Assembly: GCA_965200145.1 (NCBI GenBank)
Contig: CBDATG010000002.1
Coordinates: 1,364,001 to 1,428,000 of the forward strand
Origin: CBDATG01 sp965200145
GTDB taxonomy: Bacteria; Chloroflexota; Dehalococcoidia; Lucifugimonadales; Lucifugimonadaceae
Length of the DNA: 64,000 bases
Direction: 5' to 3'
The position numbers were made by a program, and so were the translations under genes. This document shows, one piece after another, positions 25,469-35,191 of this stretch. Below the pieces are notes generated by a model. The model did not search any database, was not told the origin of the DNA, and saw only the letters and a list, made by a program, of their open reading frames with translations. Position 1 is the stretch's first letter; the number at the start of each line of letters is the position of its first letter.

Positions 25469-26434
25469 CTACCGTGCTGATATGGCATCGGACTCGTTGA
25501 CGATCTCGATGCCAGACGCGGTCAGGGAAGTGATCATGGGTTGCCCTTCAACACTGGCCTTTCTAGCTGCCTCAGCCATCTCGTATGAGATGGTCATATG
25601 TCGATCGGTTGCCAATGCCAGCACGGTTGGGCCGGCACCAGACAGAAACACTCCGAGGGCGCCGGCATCCATGGCTGCCCGGGCGATGACATTGAACTTG
25701 GGGAACAGCTTGGCGATTCTTTGCGGTTGGTGCAACCTGTCCTCGGTGGCGTGCCGTAACAGGTGGTGCTCTCCCGTTACTAACGCGTATGTTAGGAGGC
25801 TTGCGCGTGAGACGTTGAACACGGCATCAGAACGTTGCACTTCGTCTGCCAGCAACCCTCGCGCCTCGTTTGTGTGCATTAGGAAGTCCGGCACAAACAG
25901 CACGGCACGAAGCTCGTCTGCAACCGCTACGCGTTGCGAACGCCAAGCGTATTGACCATCGGAGTTGGTCGTTTTGTAACCGATCTGGCATGATCCGAAT
26001 ATGGCCGGCGCAACGTTATCGGGGTGCGCTTCTATCTCCGCCGCGATATCCAGCATTGCTAGCTTGGTGCCGTGATCGCTGATGTCTTCGCCGTATGCGC
26101 GCATCGCGATCGCAACACCGGTGGCTACGGCAGCGGAGCTGGAGCCGATACCCCTGGCGCAAGGTATGCTGTTGTCGCATCGAACATGGAACGGTAATGG
26201 GTCGCGCCGCATCGTCTTGAACGTGGCATCAGCACTGGTGAAGATGAGGTTCGTACAGTCCGTCGGCAGGAGCCCACTGCCTTCGCCATCGATGATGGAT
26301 TTGCCTTCGCCTGGTGTTACTTGCGTCGTATTCCAGATGTCTAGAGCGATGCCAATGCAGTCGAAGCCCGGGCCTATGTTTGCACTTGTAGCGGGGGCGC
26401 GAACGGTGAAAGTCGAGTTGAAGTCGGCACTCAT
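25469..26434 (-). CDS. thrB: Homoserine kinase
   Basis: Start taken at the ATG at 26434 (MSADFNSTFTVRAPATSANI); the frame extends 33 codons upstream but the sequence there is not protein-like for this family. The 321-residue GHMP kinase has RAPATSANIGPGFDCIGIAL, the ATP loop CARGIGSSSAAVATGVAIAM, HPDNVAPAIFGSCQIGY, and the late GAGPTVLALA. It phosphorylates homoserine on the way to threonine. It heads the minus-strand group thrB-lysC-mannosyltransferase. Confidence 0.95.
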   Translation of the reverse strand: MSADFNSTFTVRAPATSANIGPGFDCIGIALDIWNTTQVTPGEGKSIIDGEGSGLLPTDCTNLIFTSADATFKTMRRDPLPFHVRCDNSIPCARGIGSSSAAVATGVAIAMRAYGEDISDHGTKLAMLDIAAEIEAHPDNVAPAIFGSCQIGYKTTNSDGQYAWRSQRVAVADELRAVLFVPDFLMHTNEARGLLADEVQRSDAVFNVSRASLLTYALVTGEHHLLRHATEDRLHQPQRIAKLFPKFNVIARAAMDAGALGVFLSGAGPTVLALATDRHMTISYEMAEAARKASVEGQPMITSLTASGIEIVNESDAISAR

Positions 26435-26633
26435 AGCGGAGTACGTACAGAGCCTGGTGCGTTCTCGTCTATGGGCGCGTGAAACAATAACGGGAATCGT
26501 ATCAATGGACGCGTGCCAGATCCGCGGTTGCACGCATTACCTAGTATAATGCGCTAGTTGCGCGAGGTCGGAACAGGAACGCGCCCGTTCGCCGACGCGC
26601 CGAATCCATGCTTGAACAACATGACTCGAAAGG

Positions 26634-26639
26634 TATAGC
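26634..26639 (+). promoter_or_regulatory. Possible -10 box (TATAGC) for the D-2-hydroxyacid dehydrogenase
   Basis: TATAGC lies 7 nt before the ATG at 26647. It fits the leaderless spacing seen elsewhere but the last base departs from TANNNT; AAAGG just upstream of it is too far to be an ideal ribosome site. Confidence 0.3.
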
Positions 26640-26646
26640 AAGTTAA

Positions 26647-27639
26647 ATGGCCGTCGCGGTTGTACTAGGTCCGATGTCACACCCTCGTGCTGGAACGAGG
26701 AATCAAGAGTTCGAGGCGGCAGCCTCCGGACACCCAGAGCTTGAACTTCGCTTCGTTGAGAGCGAACGTCCAGTCGACGAGGTGGCGGCAGATTGCAAGG
26801 ATGCCGTCGTCATTATCGCCGGCGGAGTCAGATCGTTTGGCACTGAACTAATCTCCAAGCTGCCTTCGCTCAAGTTGATACAGACTCCGAGTGCGGGAAC
26901 CGACTGGATTGACAAGTCGGCCCTCGCAGAGATGGGCGTGCAAGTTGCCAACAATGGCGGTGCGAACGCTGTCGCAGTCGCGGAGCATGCGATCTTGCTG
27001 ATGCTGACGATAGAGCGCAAGCTGGACTTGCAGATCGACTCGGTGAAGGCTGGAACCTGGATGCAAGGAGTGGGCGGCGATCGCACCGAGTATCACACGC
27101 TCGTTGGGAAGCGCATCGGCATTGTCGGACTGGGAAGAATCGGTTCCAGGGTCGCAAAACGGTTACAGGGTTGGGAGTGCGAGGTCGTCTATCACGACGT
27201 GGTCGATTACGATGACGACTACATCGAAGCGGCAGGGGCTACGTTCGTTGAGTTTGACGACTTGCTGGCTTCGTCTGACCTGATTTCATTGCATGTCCCG
27301 CTTGAGCGCACGACTAGACACATGATGTCAGACCGCGAGTTCGGCCTGATGAAGCCCACCGCTATCCTGATCAATACCTGTCGCGGTCCGGTGGTAGACG
27401 AGGTGGCTCTCAAGCGTGCGTTGACGAACGGCGAGATATTCGGCGCAGGACTGGATGTCACTGAGGTGGAGCCGATCGAGGAAGATAACGACCTGCCATC
27501 ACTGCCGAACGTCGTGGTGACCCCGCATATGGCAACCCGTGCGCTGGAGTCGGAGCACAACGCCGTTGCGAATGTCATTGCGAATGCGGCGCGAGTTGCG
27601 AGGGGCGAGCAGCCACTATGGGTAGTGCCGCCGGTATGA
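26647..27639 (+). CDS. D-2-hydroxyacid dehydrogenase (SerA/phosphoglycerate-type)
   Basis: A 330-residue NAD-dependent dehydrogenase. The N-terminal catalytic half includes SLKLIQTPSAGTDWIDKSAL and the region NNGGANAVAVAEHAILLMLT. The Rossmann motif is KRIGIVGLGRIGSRVAKRLQ. The active-site triad is visible as Arg in INTCRGPVVDE, Glu in GLDVTEVEP and His in VVVTPHMAT. No ACT or ASB regulatory domain follows, so it is a short form. It could be a phosphoglycerate, glyoxylate or other hydroxy-acid dehydrogenase; serA is not assigned. It is 124 nt upstream of purF. Confidence 0.88.
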   Translation: MAVAVVLGPMSHPRAGTRNQEFEAAASGHPELELRFVESERPVDEVAADCKDAVVIIAGGVRSFGTELISKLPSLKLIQTPSAGTDWIDKSALAEMGVQVANNGGANAVAVAEHAILLMLTIERKLDLQIDSVKAGTWMQGVGGDRTEYHTLVGKRIGIVGLGRIGSRVAKRLQGWECEVVYHDVVDYDDDYIEAAGATFVEFDDLLASSDLISLHVPLERTTRHMMSDREFGLMKPTAILINTCRGPVVDEVALKRALTNGEIFGAGLDVTEVEPIEEDNDLPSLPNVVVTPHMATRALESEHNAVANVIANAARVARGEQPLWVVPPV

Positions 27640-27763
27640 AGTGCAACATGAGAGCCGCTCACTATGCACTGCGATGGGATACTCCGGGAAAAGATGGGTC
27701 GTCGATTCGATTCTCGAAAATCGGCGATTGATGTCGAAAACAAGGGATAATGGTTACTAGGTA

Positions 27764-29326
27764 TTGACTTGCCTCCCAGTGTCTTATCCTGATCCAGCAA
27801 AGTCGAGATCCGCAGCCGTGACTAGCGTCGCGGTGCCGGGCAAAGACCGCAAACTGCGAGAAGAGTGCGGCATATTCGGGGCGTACCTGCCTGGCGAGCA
27901 AGCGGCGCGTGACGCGTTCTTCGGGATATTCGCTTTGCAGCATCGTGGACAGGAGAGCGCGGGCATTGCAGCATCTGAGGGGGATCGGATCAACCTCCGT
28001 GCCGATGTCGGACTCGTGGCGCAGGTGTTTGAGGAGCATCACCTGGCGGACTTGAAAGGACATGTAGCAATCGGCCATACTCGCTACTCGACGACTGGCT
28101 CCAACCGCGCACACAACGCCCAGCCGTTGATGGCAGTGGGTCCGCGCGGAGAGATAGCACTGGCGCACAACGGCAACGTGATCAATGCAATGGAGCTCCG
28201 CGACCACTGCGAGCGAGTTTACGAAAGCGAGTTCACCGGTGGCACGGACAGCGAGGTGATCGCGGACCTCTTCGCCAAGACACCTGGCGACGACTGGTTC
28301 GCAGTGGCAGACCGCGTCATGGCGATGCTACGCGGTGCCTATTCGCTAGTTATCATGACTGCGACCTCGTTGATCTGCCTGCGTGATCCGCTCGGGGTGC
28401 GCCCGCTATGCCTGGGAACGCTGGGAGAGGACGGCTACGTCGTCGCCTCCGAAACCGCCGCGCTGGACAATCTAGGCGCGGAACTGGTGCGAGAGCTGCG
28501 ACACGGAGAGGTCGTGATCATCGACGAAGACGGTTTGCGTAGCAGGTTGTGGCCCGGAGCTTCTGAGACGCACAAGATGTGCATCTTCGAGCATATCTAC
28601 TTCGCCCGACCTGACAGCATATTGAATGGCAAGCTGGCTTACGAAACCCGTTACCGCATGGGCTCGCTGTTGTATCACGAAGGCCCGATTGCGGCTGACG
28701 TGGTGATTGGAATCCCCGACTCGTCTACGCCGCACGCGGCAGGATACGCTTCCGCCGCCAACCTGCCCTACTCCGAGGGTCTAATCAAGAATCGTTATGT
28801 GGGGCGAACGTTCATCCAGCCTGATCAGCACATGCGCGAGCTGGGAGTGCGGACCAAGTTCAACGCGATGCGACACATCGTTGAAGGCAAACGGGTAGTC
28901 GTGGTGGACGACACGATAGTCCGTAGCACGACGGTCCGTCACGTCGTCAAGATGCTACGCGATGCCGGAGCAGCTGCGGTGCATGTACGAGTCGCCGCAC
29001 CACCGATAATCTCAACGTGCCACTTCGGAGTTGATATGGCGACTCTTGACCAGCTGGTGGCGGCGAACTACACGGTGGCAGAGATATGTGAACTCATCGG
29101 GGCAGACACTTTGGCATACTTGAGCATTGAAGGATTGCAAGAGGCGGTTGGTGCGCGTGATGATGAGTACTGCAGGGGTTGCTTCACAGGAAAGTACCCG
29201 ATCGATGTGCAACTAGAGATGGACAAGCTGGCTTTGGACCGCGGTGCCGCTGTTCGGCATCGTAACGGCGTGCCACGGTCAGTGAGTCGGGATCCCGTGG
29301 CATCAAAAACCGCGGCCTTCGCGTAA
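27764..29326 (+). CDS. purF: Amidophosphoribosyltransferase
   Basis: The first step of purine synthesis, making phosphoribosylamine from PRPP and glutamine. Two starts are possible: TTG at 27764 (used here) and GTG at 27818. The nucleophilic Cys lies in EECGIFGAYLPG after a propeptide-like leader. The glutaminase domain continues with QHRGQESAGIA and GHTRYSTTGSNRAHNAQPL. The PRPP loop is GKRVVVVDDTIVRSTTVRHV. C-terminal Cys residues (STCHFG and CRGCFTGKYP) match the 4Fe-4S type found in Bacillus-like PurF. Its stop overlaps the purM start by 1 nt (TAATG). Confidence 0.95.
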   Translation: MTCLPVSYPDPAKSRSAAVTSVAVPGKDRKLREECGIFGAYLPGEQAARDAFFGIFALQHRGQESAGIAASEGDRINLRADVGLVAQVFEEHHLADLKGHVAIGHTRYSTTGSNRAHNAQPLMAVGPRGEIALAHNGNVINAMELRDHCERVYESEFTGGTDSEVIADLFAKTPGDDWFAVADRVMAMLRGAYSLVIMTATSLICLRDPLGVRPLCLGTLGEDGYVVASETAALDNLGAELVRELRHGEVVIIDEDGLRSRLWPGASETHKMCIFEHIYFARPDSILNGKLAYETRYRMGSLLYHEGPIAADVVIGIPDSSTPHAAGYASAANLPYSEGLIKNRYVGRTFIQPDQHMRELGVRTKFNAMRHIVEGKRVVVVDDTIVRSTTVRHVVKMLRDAGAAAVHVRVAAPPIISTCHFGVDMATLDQLVAANYTVAEICELIGADTLAYLSIEGLQEAVGARDDEYCRGCFTGKYPIDVQLEMDKLALDRGAAVRHRNGVPRSVSRDPVASKTAAFA

Positions 29327-30354
29327 TGCCGTCGCCCGCGTCAAAGGAGTACGCGGCAGCTGGTGTTGACCTAACGGCGGCGGCTGGCGTTAAGCGCATC
29401 ATTCACGGTCTGGTGAGTGAGACGCACGACGAATCGGTGTTGTCAGAAGACGGGGCGTTCTGCGGACTGTACGACGCCGATCCGGCAAGCGAATTCGTCT
29501 TCGCATCCTCTACCGATTCCGTCGGAACCAAGGTGCGAGTCGCGCAGGCCATGGGGCATCACGATACGATCGGCATCGACTTGGTCAATCACTGCGTCAA
29601 CGATATCTTGCCATCCGGCGCCGAACCGCTCTTCTTCCTCGACTACATCGGCTCAAGCGGCTTTGATGCAGATGTCATCTCCGAAATCGTCCGAGGTTTG
29701 AGCCTCGCCTGCATGTTGAATGGTTGCGCCTTGATAGCCGGTGAAACGGCGGCTCTGCCAGGACTGTACCAGCCAGGCGATTACGACTTGGTCGGTTTCG
29801 TCGTCGGAAGGGTGCATCGGTCGGAGCTCAAGTCGGTCGAGTCGGTAGAAGTCGGTGACGCTCTGATAGCGTTGCCGTCAAGTGGTATTCACACCAATGG
29901 ATTCTCCCTAGTTCGCAAGGTGTTCGGGATTGACGATGACCCAAGCGTGTTGCGTGAACGGGTGCCGCGACTCGGGCGCAACCTCGGTGATGCCTTGTTA
30001 GAGCCGCATATGAGCTACCTTGATGCGCTCCGACCGGTGAAGCACTTCGTGAAGACGATGGCGCACATAACCGGCGGCAGCTTCGCCAAGAACGTGCCGA
30101 GAGCGTTGCCGCATCGGCTGATGGGCAGGATCGTTCGCAGCTCCTGGGAAGTCCCGGCGATTTTCGATTTCGTCCAAGACCGTGGCGGGATCGAGATGGA
30201 CGAGATGTTCAGCGTGTTCAACATGGGCGTTGGGATGATCCTTATCGTTGCGCCGAGCCATGTTGACGATGTGCTGTCTGCTTGCCAGGGTTCTTGGGTG
30301 ACAGGAGATGTAATCGAAGCGCCGAGAGGTTCGGAAGGCGTCATATATGCGTGA
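29326..30354 (+). CDS. purM: Phosphoribosylformylglycinamidine cyclo-ligase
   Basis: A 342-residue enzyme that makes AIR from FGAM with ATP. Markers: YAAAGVDLTAAAGVKRII near the N-terminus, FASSTDSVGTKVRVAQAMGH, GIDLVNHCVNDILPSGAEPL, ALIAGETAALPGLYQPGDYD, LPSSGIHTNGFSLVRKVFG, and AHITGGSFAKNVPRALPHRL. Translation is coupled to purF (1-nt overlap). purH follows after 36 nt. purN, purL and purD are not in the window. Confidence 0.95.
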   Translation: MPSPASKEYAAAGVDLTAAAGVKRIIHGLVSETHDESVLSEDGAFCGLYDADPASEFVFASSTDSVGTKVRVAQAMGHHDTIGIDLVNHCVNDILPSGAEPLFFLDYIGSSGFDADVISEIVRGLSLACMLNGCALIAGETAALPGLYQPGDYDLVGFVVGRVHRSELKSVESVEVGDALIALPSSGIHTNGFSLVRKVFGIDDDPSVLRERVPRLGRNLGDALLEPHMSYLDALRPVKHFVKTMAHITGGSFAKNVPRALPHRLMGRIVRSSWEVPAIFDFVQDRGGIEMDEMFSVFNMGVGMILIVAPSHVDDVLSACQGSWVTGDVIEAPRGSEGVIYA

Positions 30355-30390
30355 TGGAAGTCAACATCTGCCGGCCCACCGAGGCGATGC

Positions 30391-31947
30391 ATGAGCAACA
30401 GATACGCGCTAATCAGCGTGAGCGACCGTAGCGATGTCGTTGAGTTCGCCCGTGTGTTGGTTGAATGCGGCTTTGGGATTCTGTCGACCGGCGGCACCGC
30501 GGCCGCTCTTCGCGCCGGTGGCATCGCTGTCACGGAAGTCGCAGACGTTACAGGCGCGCCTGAGATACTTGATGGGCGGGTGAAGACTCTGCACCCGATT
30601 ATCCACGGCGGCATCCTCGCGCGGCGCGATGTGCATGAACATGCTGAAACGGTAGACAGACTCGGCATTCCGAGCATCGATGTAGTGGTGAACAATCTCT
30701 ATCCCTTCACCTCGCAGGTTAGGCAGGGAGAAACTGCATTACAGGAAGCGGCAGAACTGATCGACATAGGCGGACCGGCCATGACGCGCGCCGCCGCCAA
30801 GAATCACCAACACGTCATCGTGGTGGTTGACCCCGGCGATTACGAACGGGTTGGCAGGATGTTGGCAGCGGGCGATGTACCACTGATCGAGCGGACACGT
30901 TTAGCATTGAAGGCGTTCCGGCATGTCGCGCGCTACGATGCTGCCATCTCCGATTACCTGCACGCCGAGCTCAGCATCGACGGCATGTCCGATCTGCCAT
31001 CAGAGCTTGCCATCGGGTATCACTTGGTGACGCAGCCACGTTACGGCGAGAATCCACACCAGCCGGCCGGAGTGTACGCGAAGACGGGGGACGACTCGGG
31101 CATTGTGAACGCTGAACTCCTGCATGGCATCGAGATGTCTTATCTGAACTACTACGATGCGGATTCCGCGTGGTCTGTCGCGCAGGGGTTTGGTGACGAG
31201 GACGCACACGTCGTTGCAATCGTGAAGCATGCGAATCCGTGCGGATTGGCACTTCGCGCCTCGCAACCGGAGGCGTGGTCAGCAGCTTTGGCCGGAGACC
31301 CGGTATCCGCATTCGGCGGCATCGTTGCGTTCAACAGCGAGCTGCAGGCCGATACTGCCTCCGAGATGCAAGGACTGCTGTTGGATGTCATCGTCGCGCC
31401 GTCTTACGCCGATGGAGCGTTGGAGATACTGAGGAAACGCAGGCGTACGCGAGTGCTGAAGGTGCGTGCCACTGCCAACGCATCTGCGGGCATGGAGGTC
31501 AGGACGGTGTCAGGCGGCGCGTTAGTTCAGGCGCGGGACATCGTTAAATCCGAGGAACGCGCTGGCTTCAAGGTGGTAACGAAAGCAGTGCCGACAGCGC
31601 AACAGCTCGACGATATGTGGTTCGCATGGCGCGCTTGCAGGTTCGTGCGATCGAACGGCATCGTGTTAGCTAAGGGCAATACGTTGGTAGGAATGGGCGC
31701 AGGGCAGCCTAATCGCGTCACCAGCGTAGAGTTGGCGTGCAGGGTCGCGGGTATTGCGGCGCGCGGTTCCGCCATGGCATCAGACGCGTTCTTCCCGTTC
31801 CCGGATGGCATTGAGCACGCAGCGGCTAACGGTGTGACATCGGTCGTGCAACCTGGAGGGTCTGTCAACGATAATGCTGTAATAGCGGCAGCGGACGAAT
31901 TGGGCCTGACCATGGTGTTCACCGGCACGCGCCATTTCTACCATTGA
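30391..31947 (+). CDS. purH: Bifunctional AICAR formyltransferase / IMP cyclohydrolase
   Basis: A 518-residue enzyme for the last two steps to IMP. The N-terminal cyclohydrolase (MGS-like) domain has YALISVSDRSDVVEFARVLV, GILSTGGTAAALRAGGI, DGRVKTLHPIIHGGILARRD and NLYPF. The AICAR transformylase part has LRYGENPHQ-type RYGENPHQPAGVYAK, VKHANPCGLALR, DPVSAFGGIVAFN, and the C-terminal AMASDAFFPFPDGIEHAAAN with the final GTRHFYH. GAGGCG precedes the ATG. It closes the purF-purM-purH cluster. Confidence 0.96.
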   Translation: MSNRYALISVSDRSDVVEFARVLVECGFGILSTGGTAAALRAGGIAVTEVADVTGAPEILDGRVKTLHPIIHGGILARRDVHEHAETVDRLGIPSIDVVVNNLYPFTSQVRQGETALQEAAELIDIGGPAMTRAAAKNHQHVIVVVDPGDYERVGRMLAAGDVPLIERTRLALKAFRHVARYDAAISDYLHAELSIDGMSDLPSELAIGYHLVTQPRYGENPHQPAGVYAKTGDDSGIVNAELLHGIEMSYLNYYDADSAWSVAQGFGDEDAHVVAIVKHANPCGLALRASQPEAWSAALAGDPVSAFGGIVAFNSELQADTASEMQGLLLDVIVAPSYADGALEILRKRRRTRVLKVRATANASAGMEVRTVSGGALVQARDIVKSEERAGFKVVTKAVPTAQQLDDMWFAWRACRFVRSNGIVLAKGNTLVGMGAGQPNRVTSVELACRVAGIAARGSAMASDAFFPFPDGIEHAAANGVTSVVQPGGSVNDNAVIAAADELGLTMVFTGTRHFYH

Positions 31948-31948
31948 G

Positions 31949-34900
31949 GTGAGCGGCGTGGCGGTCTGCATTTCCTCAGCTCGTGGTTTGATGCTAGAGA
32001 CGATATCCCCTAGCACGACTGAAGCGCAACCGCCTGCCTGCGTTGATCAGGAACTGAGACTAGAACAGATGCCATTTCAAGAGGAACTGCTCAATGGGCA
32101 CATAGCGAGTCTGATCCGTCATCAAACCGCTGACCTGGGTTGGCATGTGCAAGAGGAAGCCAAGGGTTCGTTTCGGGACGATAGGCTGAAAAGACCAGAC
32201 ATCGTGATTAGCCGTGGCGACGCGCCGCCGGTAGTCATCGAGAACGAGTACGAGCCCGGACGGACACTGGAAGGCGACTGCATCAGCCGTCTGGGTCAAA
32301 CCCTGGAACCGGACGCCAGAGGACGCAGCGGCGAAGTGGCGGTGGTCTTCGCGTTGCGATCCCCGGAGTCGTTGCGGGAATGCGCGCACGGGGACGAGGC
32401 AGAGGCGCTGTTGCGGGCTGGTGCCGAGTTGGAGTTCGCAGTATACCGTGGCAACCAAGACGATCACACGAGATTCCCGCGCAGCGGCTTCCTGCGTGGC
32501 AGCGTGCTCGACCTCGTCAACTTCATAAAGCCCGCATCGATTCCCGAGGACATCGTCAACCAGGCCGCCGATGCGCTCTCGCGAGGTACCAACGAAGCGG
32601 CTGCCATCCTGATCAGGTATTCTGCCACGCGTTACAACTTCGGCGCAACATTGGGTGAGAAGCTGCGTCAACCCTGGCCTGCCCCTTACGACGCGGTGAA
32701 CGGCAAGCAGGCGAAAGCTGACTCCGAGGCAAGGATGCAGACGGCGAAGATGTGCGTGACGATGCTGATTAACGCCCTCGCCTATCAGCAGAGCCTGTCC
32801 GGACATCACGCCGAGATTAACGACCTGCATACCGTGCGCGAGCGTAGCGGGGCGAGTGAGTTGAATAAAGGCATCGTGCTGGAAGAGTGGCGGAAAATAC
32901 TTGATGTCAACTACTGGCCGATATTCCATATCGCGATGGAGCTGCTGCTCGATCTGCCGATGGATGCTGTTGCGGAGATGCTCCCGGGGATGCTTGCGAC
33001 GGCGGACCAGATACAGGTGGCGATGCGTCAGAACGACATCGCAGGCATCGTGTTTCAGAGACTGATCGCCGACAGGAAAACACTCAAGACCTACTACACC
33101 CGGCCGGAGAGCACGGTTCTAGTTGCGTACTTAGGAGTGCATGATGATGTGGATTGGTCAGACCCGAAGGTCGTGAAGGATTATCGGATTGCGGATTATG
33201 CGTGTGGCACTGGTGGATTGGTGCTGGCGGCGTATCAGCGTGTGCGTGACCTGCATCGTGCCCACGGCGGCAACCCGGACCAGTTGCACGCGTACATGAT
33301 GGAGCATTCTCTCACGGCTTGTGACATCATGCCAGCAGCGGTGCACCTCTCATCGTCGTTGCTATCGTCAGTGGCACCGGGTGAGATATACGATGGCACG
33401 CGCCACATTCTCTACCCCTTCGGCGGCGTGAAACGTAGGAGCAAACGCGGAGAGTTCGTTAAGGACACCGATGGTAATCCCGTGCTGGAGCGGGATACGA
33501 AGGGTCTGCCCATCGTGCACATCGGCTCGTTGGAACTGCTTGACCTGACATCGACGAAACGACAGGTCGTGCTACCCATCAACGAGCAGATGGCACTGGG
33601 ATCAAACGGCAATCGCCTACCTATAGAGGTTGACATGGCACCGTTGAGCCAGGACCTGGTCATCATGAATCCGCCGTTCACTCGTCCGACCAAACACGCG
33701 CCATTCAACGCGGATGGACATGTGGATCCCAGGAACCCCGCGTTCGCAGCCTTCGGAACCTCCGATGAGGAACAGCAGGCAATGAAGCGCAAAGAACGCG
33801 CGCTGGGACGAAATACGATCAGCGATGGGAACGCTGGCTTAGGCACGACGTTCACGGCGATCGCTGACAACATGGTCAAGTCCGGTGGTCGCATTGCCCT
33901 GATACTGCCGACAACCGCAATGATGGGCGGTAGCTACGACGCTGCGAAGGACCAAGCATATAGCTGGCAACGCTTGAGGGATTTGCTCTATCGCCAATAC
34001 GATGAGATCGTCATCGTGTCCATCGCGCAAGCATCACCGTCCGATTCCGCGTTCTCGGCCGACAGTAACTTCGCGGATTGCGTCCTTTTCGCCCGACGAG
34101 CCGAGGGGTCTTCGCCTCAGAGTAAATCTGCCCACTTCGTGAATCTCCGCGCGCTTCCATCCAATCAGCTGGAGGCTCAGGAAACGGCGCGTTCAGTCAA
34201 GCTCGCGATTCAGGCAACGAACAGCGTAGGTTCCTACCAGGACATACGCATCGGCGACGAAATTACTGGGTTTGTCAGCTTGGAAGCGATCCATCCGCGA
34301 AAGAAGTGGACGGCGGTCCGACTTCTAGAACCCACTTTGGCAGTTCGTGCTAGGCAACTTGCGCAGGGCGAACTCAACCTGCCGCAACGCGCCGACCCGA
34401 TCGCCATCCCCATATGTCATATCGGCACCATCGGGCGCGTCGGTCCCATGGACAGAGACATCACCGAGGGCAAGCGCGGACCGTTCAGGAAGGTCAACAG
34501 CTCAAGCACCGGGGACGAGTTCCCCATGCTCTGGGCCCTCGCACCCGTCGGCAGGCAGCAAGGCGTGCGCTTAAAGAACACGATGTTGACGCAACCAGAT
34601 AGTCATGGTGTGGTCAAAGACGGTAGAACCGAGGATGCAGTCCGACTGTGGCGCAACGCCGCCCATCTGCACATCAACGCGCTGTTCCGTTTCAATGCCA
34701 ACGGGACAGCTGCCGCATTCACGGACAGAAGATCGTTGGGCGGGCGTGCATGGCCTCCCCTCGCCGCTGGAAACATAGATCAGGAAAAGGCACTGTGTGT
34801 TTGGTTCAACGGCACACTCGGCATGATCAGTTACTGGATGGCGAGCAACCGAACCCAGGGCGGGCGAGGCGTGACGGGAGTCACCGCGATACCGAGCATT

Positions 34901-35167
34901 CCCACGCTTGATGTGACCGCGCTAACTCCGCAAGCACTGGCGGCGGCGGTCGCTATCTTTGACGACTTGCAGGAACAGGCCATGCTACCAGCGAACGAGG
35001 CTTATCGCGATCCGGTCCGCCAGGAGCTCGATCGCCGCATTCTAACAGAGGTGCTGGAACTTGACGACGAATCCGTTGAGCAGCTGGCGATACTTCGCGA
35101 CCAGTGGTGTGCCGAGCCTACCGTTACCGGCACGAAGAAGACTGGCATCCAGTTTGCCAACACATGA
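31949..35167 (+). CDS. N6-adenine DNA methylase, type IIG-like restriction enzyme
   Basis: A large protein of about 1,070 residues; GTG at 31949 or 31958, or ATG at 31991, may be the start. The N-terminus carries a nuclease-like block, RPDIVISRGDAPPVVIENEY, in which D and E-x-E occupy a PD-(D/E)xK-like pattern with Glu in place of the usual Lys. The methylase core has motif I DYACGTGGLVLAAYQRV and motif IV DLVIMNPPFTRPTKHAP. The C-terminal third (after about residue 770) resembles target-recognition sequence and contains GGRAWPPL and WMASNRTQGGRG. It inserts between purH and a glycosyltransferase, without partner genes, so it is best read as a stand-alone defence enzyme. It could instead be a methylase only. 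Confidence 0.75.
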   Translation: MSGVAVCISSARGLMLETISPSTTEAQPPACVDQELRLEQMPFQEELLNGHIASLIRHQTADLGWHVQEEAKGSFRDDRLKRPDIVISRGDAPPVVIENEYEPGRTLEGDCISRLGQTLEPDARGRSGEVAVVFALRSPESLRECAHGDEAEALLRAGAELEFAVYRGNQDDHTRFPRSGFLRGSVLDLVNFIKPASIPEDIVNQAADALSRGTNEAAAILIRYSATRYNFGATLGEKLRQPWPAPYDAVNGKQAKADSEARMQTAKMCVTMLINALAYQQSLSGHHAEINDLHTVRERSGASELNKGIVLEEWRKILDVNYWPIFHIAMELLLDLPMDAVAEMLPGMLATADQIQVAMRQNDIAGIVFQRLIADRKTLKTYYTRPESTVLVAYLGVHDDVDWSDPKVVKDYRIADYACGTGGLVLAAYQRVRDLHRAHGGNPDQLHAYMMEHSLTACDIMPAAVHLSSSLLSSVAPGEIYDGTRHILYPFGGVKRRSKRGEFVKDTDGNPVLERDTKGLPIVHIGSLELLDLTSTKRQVVLPINEQMALGSNGNRLPIEVDMAPLSQDLVIMNPPFTRPTKHAPFNADGHVDPRNPAFAAFGTSDEEQQAMKRKERALGRNTISDGNAGLGTTFTAIADNMVKSGGRIALILPTTAMMGGSYDAAKDQAYSWQRLRDLLYRQYDEIVIVSIAQASPSDSAFSADSNFADCVLFARRAEGSSPQSKSAHFVNLRALPSNQLEAQETARSVKLAIQATNSVGSYQDIRIGDEITGFVSLEAIHPRKKWTAVRLLEPTLAVRARQLAQGELNLPQRADPIAIPICHIGTIGRVGPMDRDITEGKRGPFRKVNSSSTGDEFPMLWALAPVGRQQGVRLKNTMLTQPDSHGVVKDGRTEDAVRLWRNAAHLHINALFRFNANGTAAAFTDRRSLGGRAWPPLAAGNIDQEKALCVWFNGTLGMISYWMASNRTQGGRGVTGVTAIPSIPTLDVTALTPQALAAAVAIFDDLQEQAMLPANEAYRDPVRQELDRRILTEVLELDDESVEQLAILRDQWCAEPTVTGTKKTGIQFANT

Positions 35168-35179
35168 TCTTTCGTTGCA

Positions 35180-35185
35180 TATCAT
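35180..35185 (+). promoter_or_regulatory. -10 box (TATCAT) for leaderless glycosyltransferase transcript
   Basis: TATCAT ends exactly 6 nt before the ATG at 35192, the same box and spacing as at 4959. It starts 13 nt after the methylase stop. No Shine-Dalgarno is present. Confidence 0.5.
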
Positions 35186-35191
35186 TCGCTT

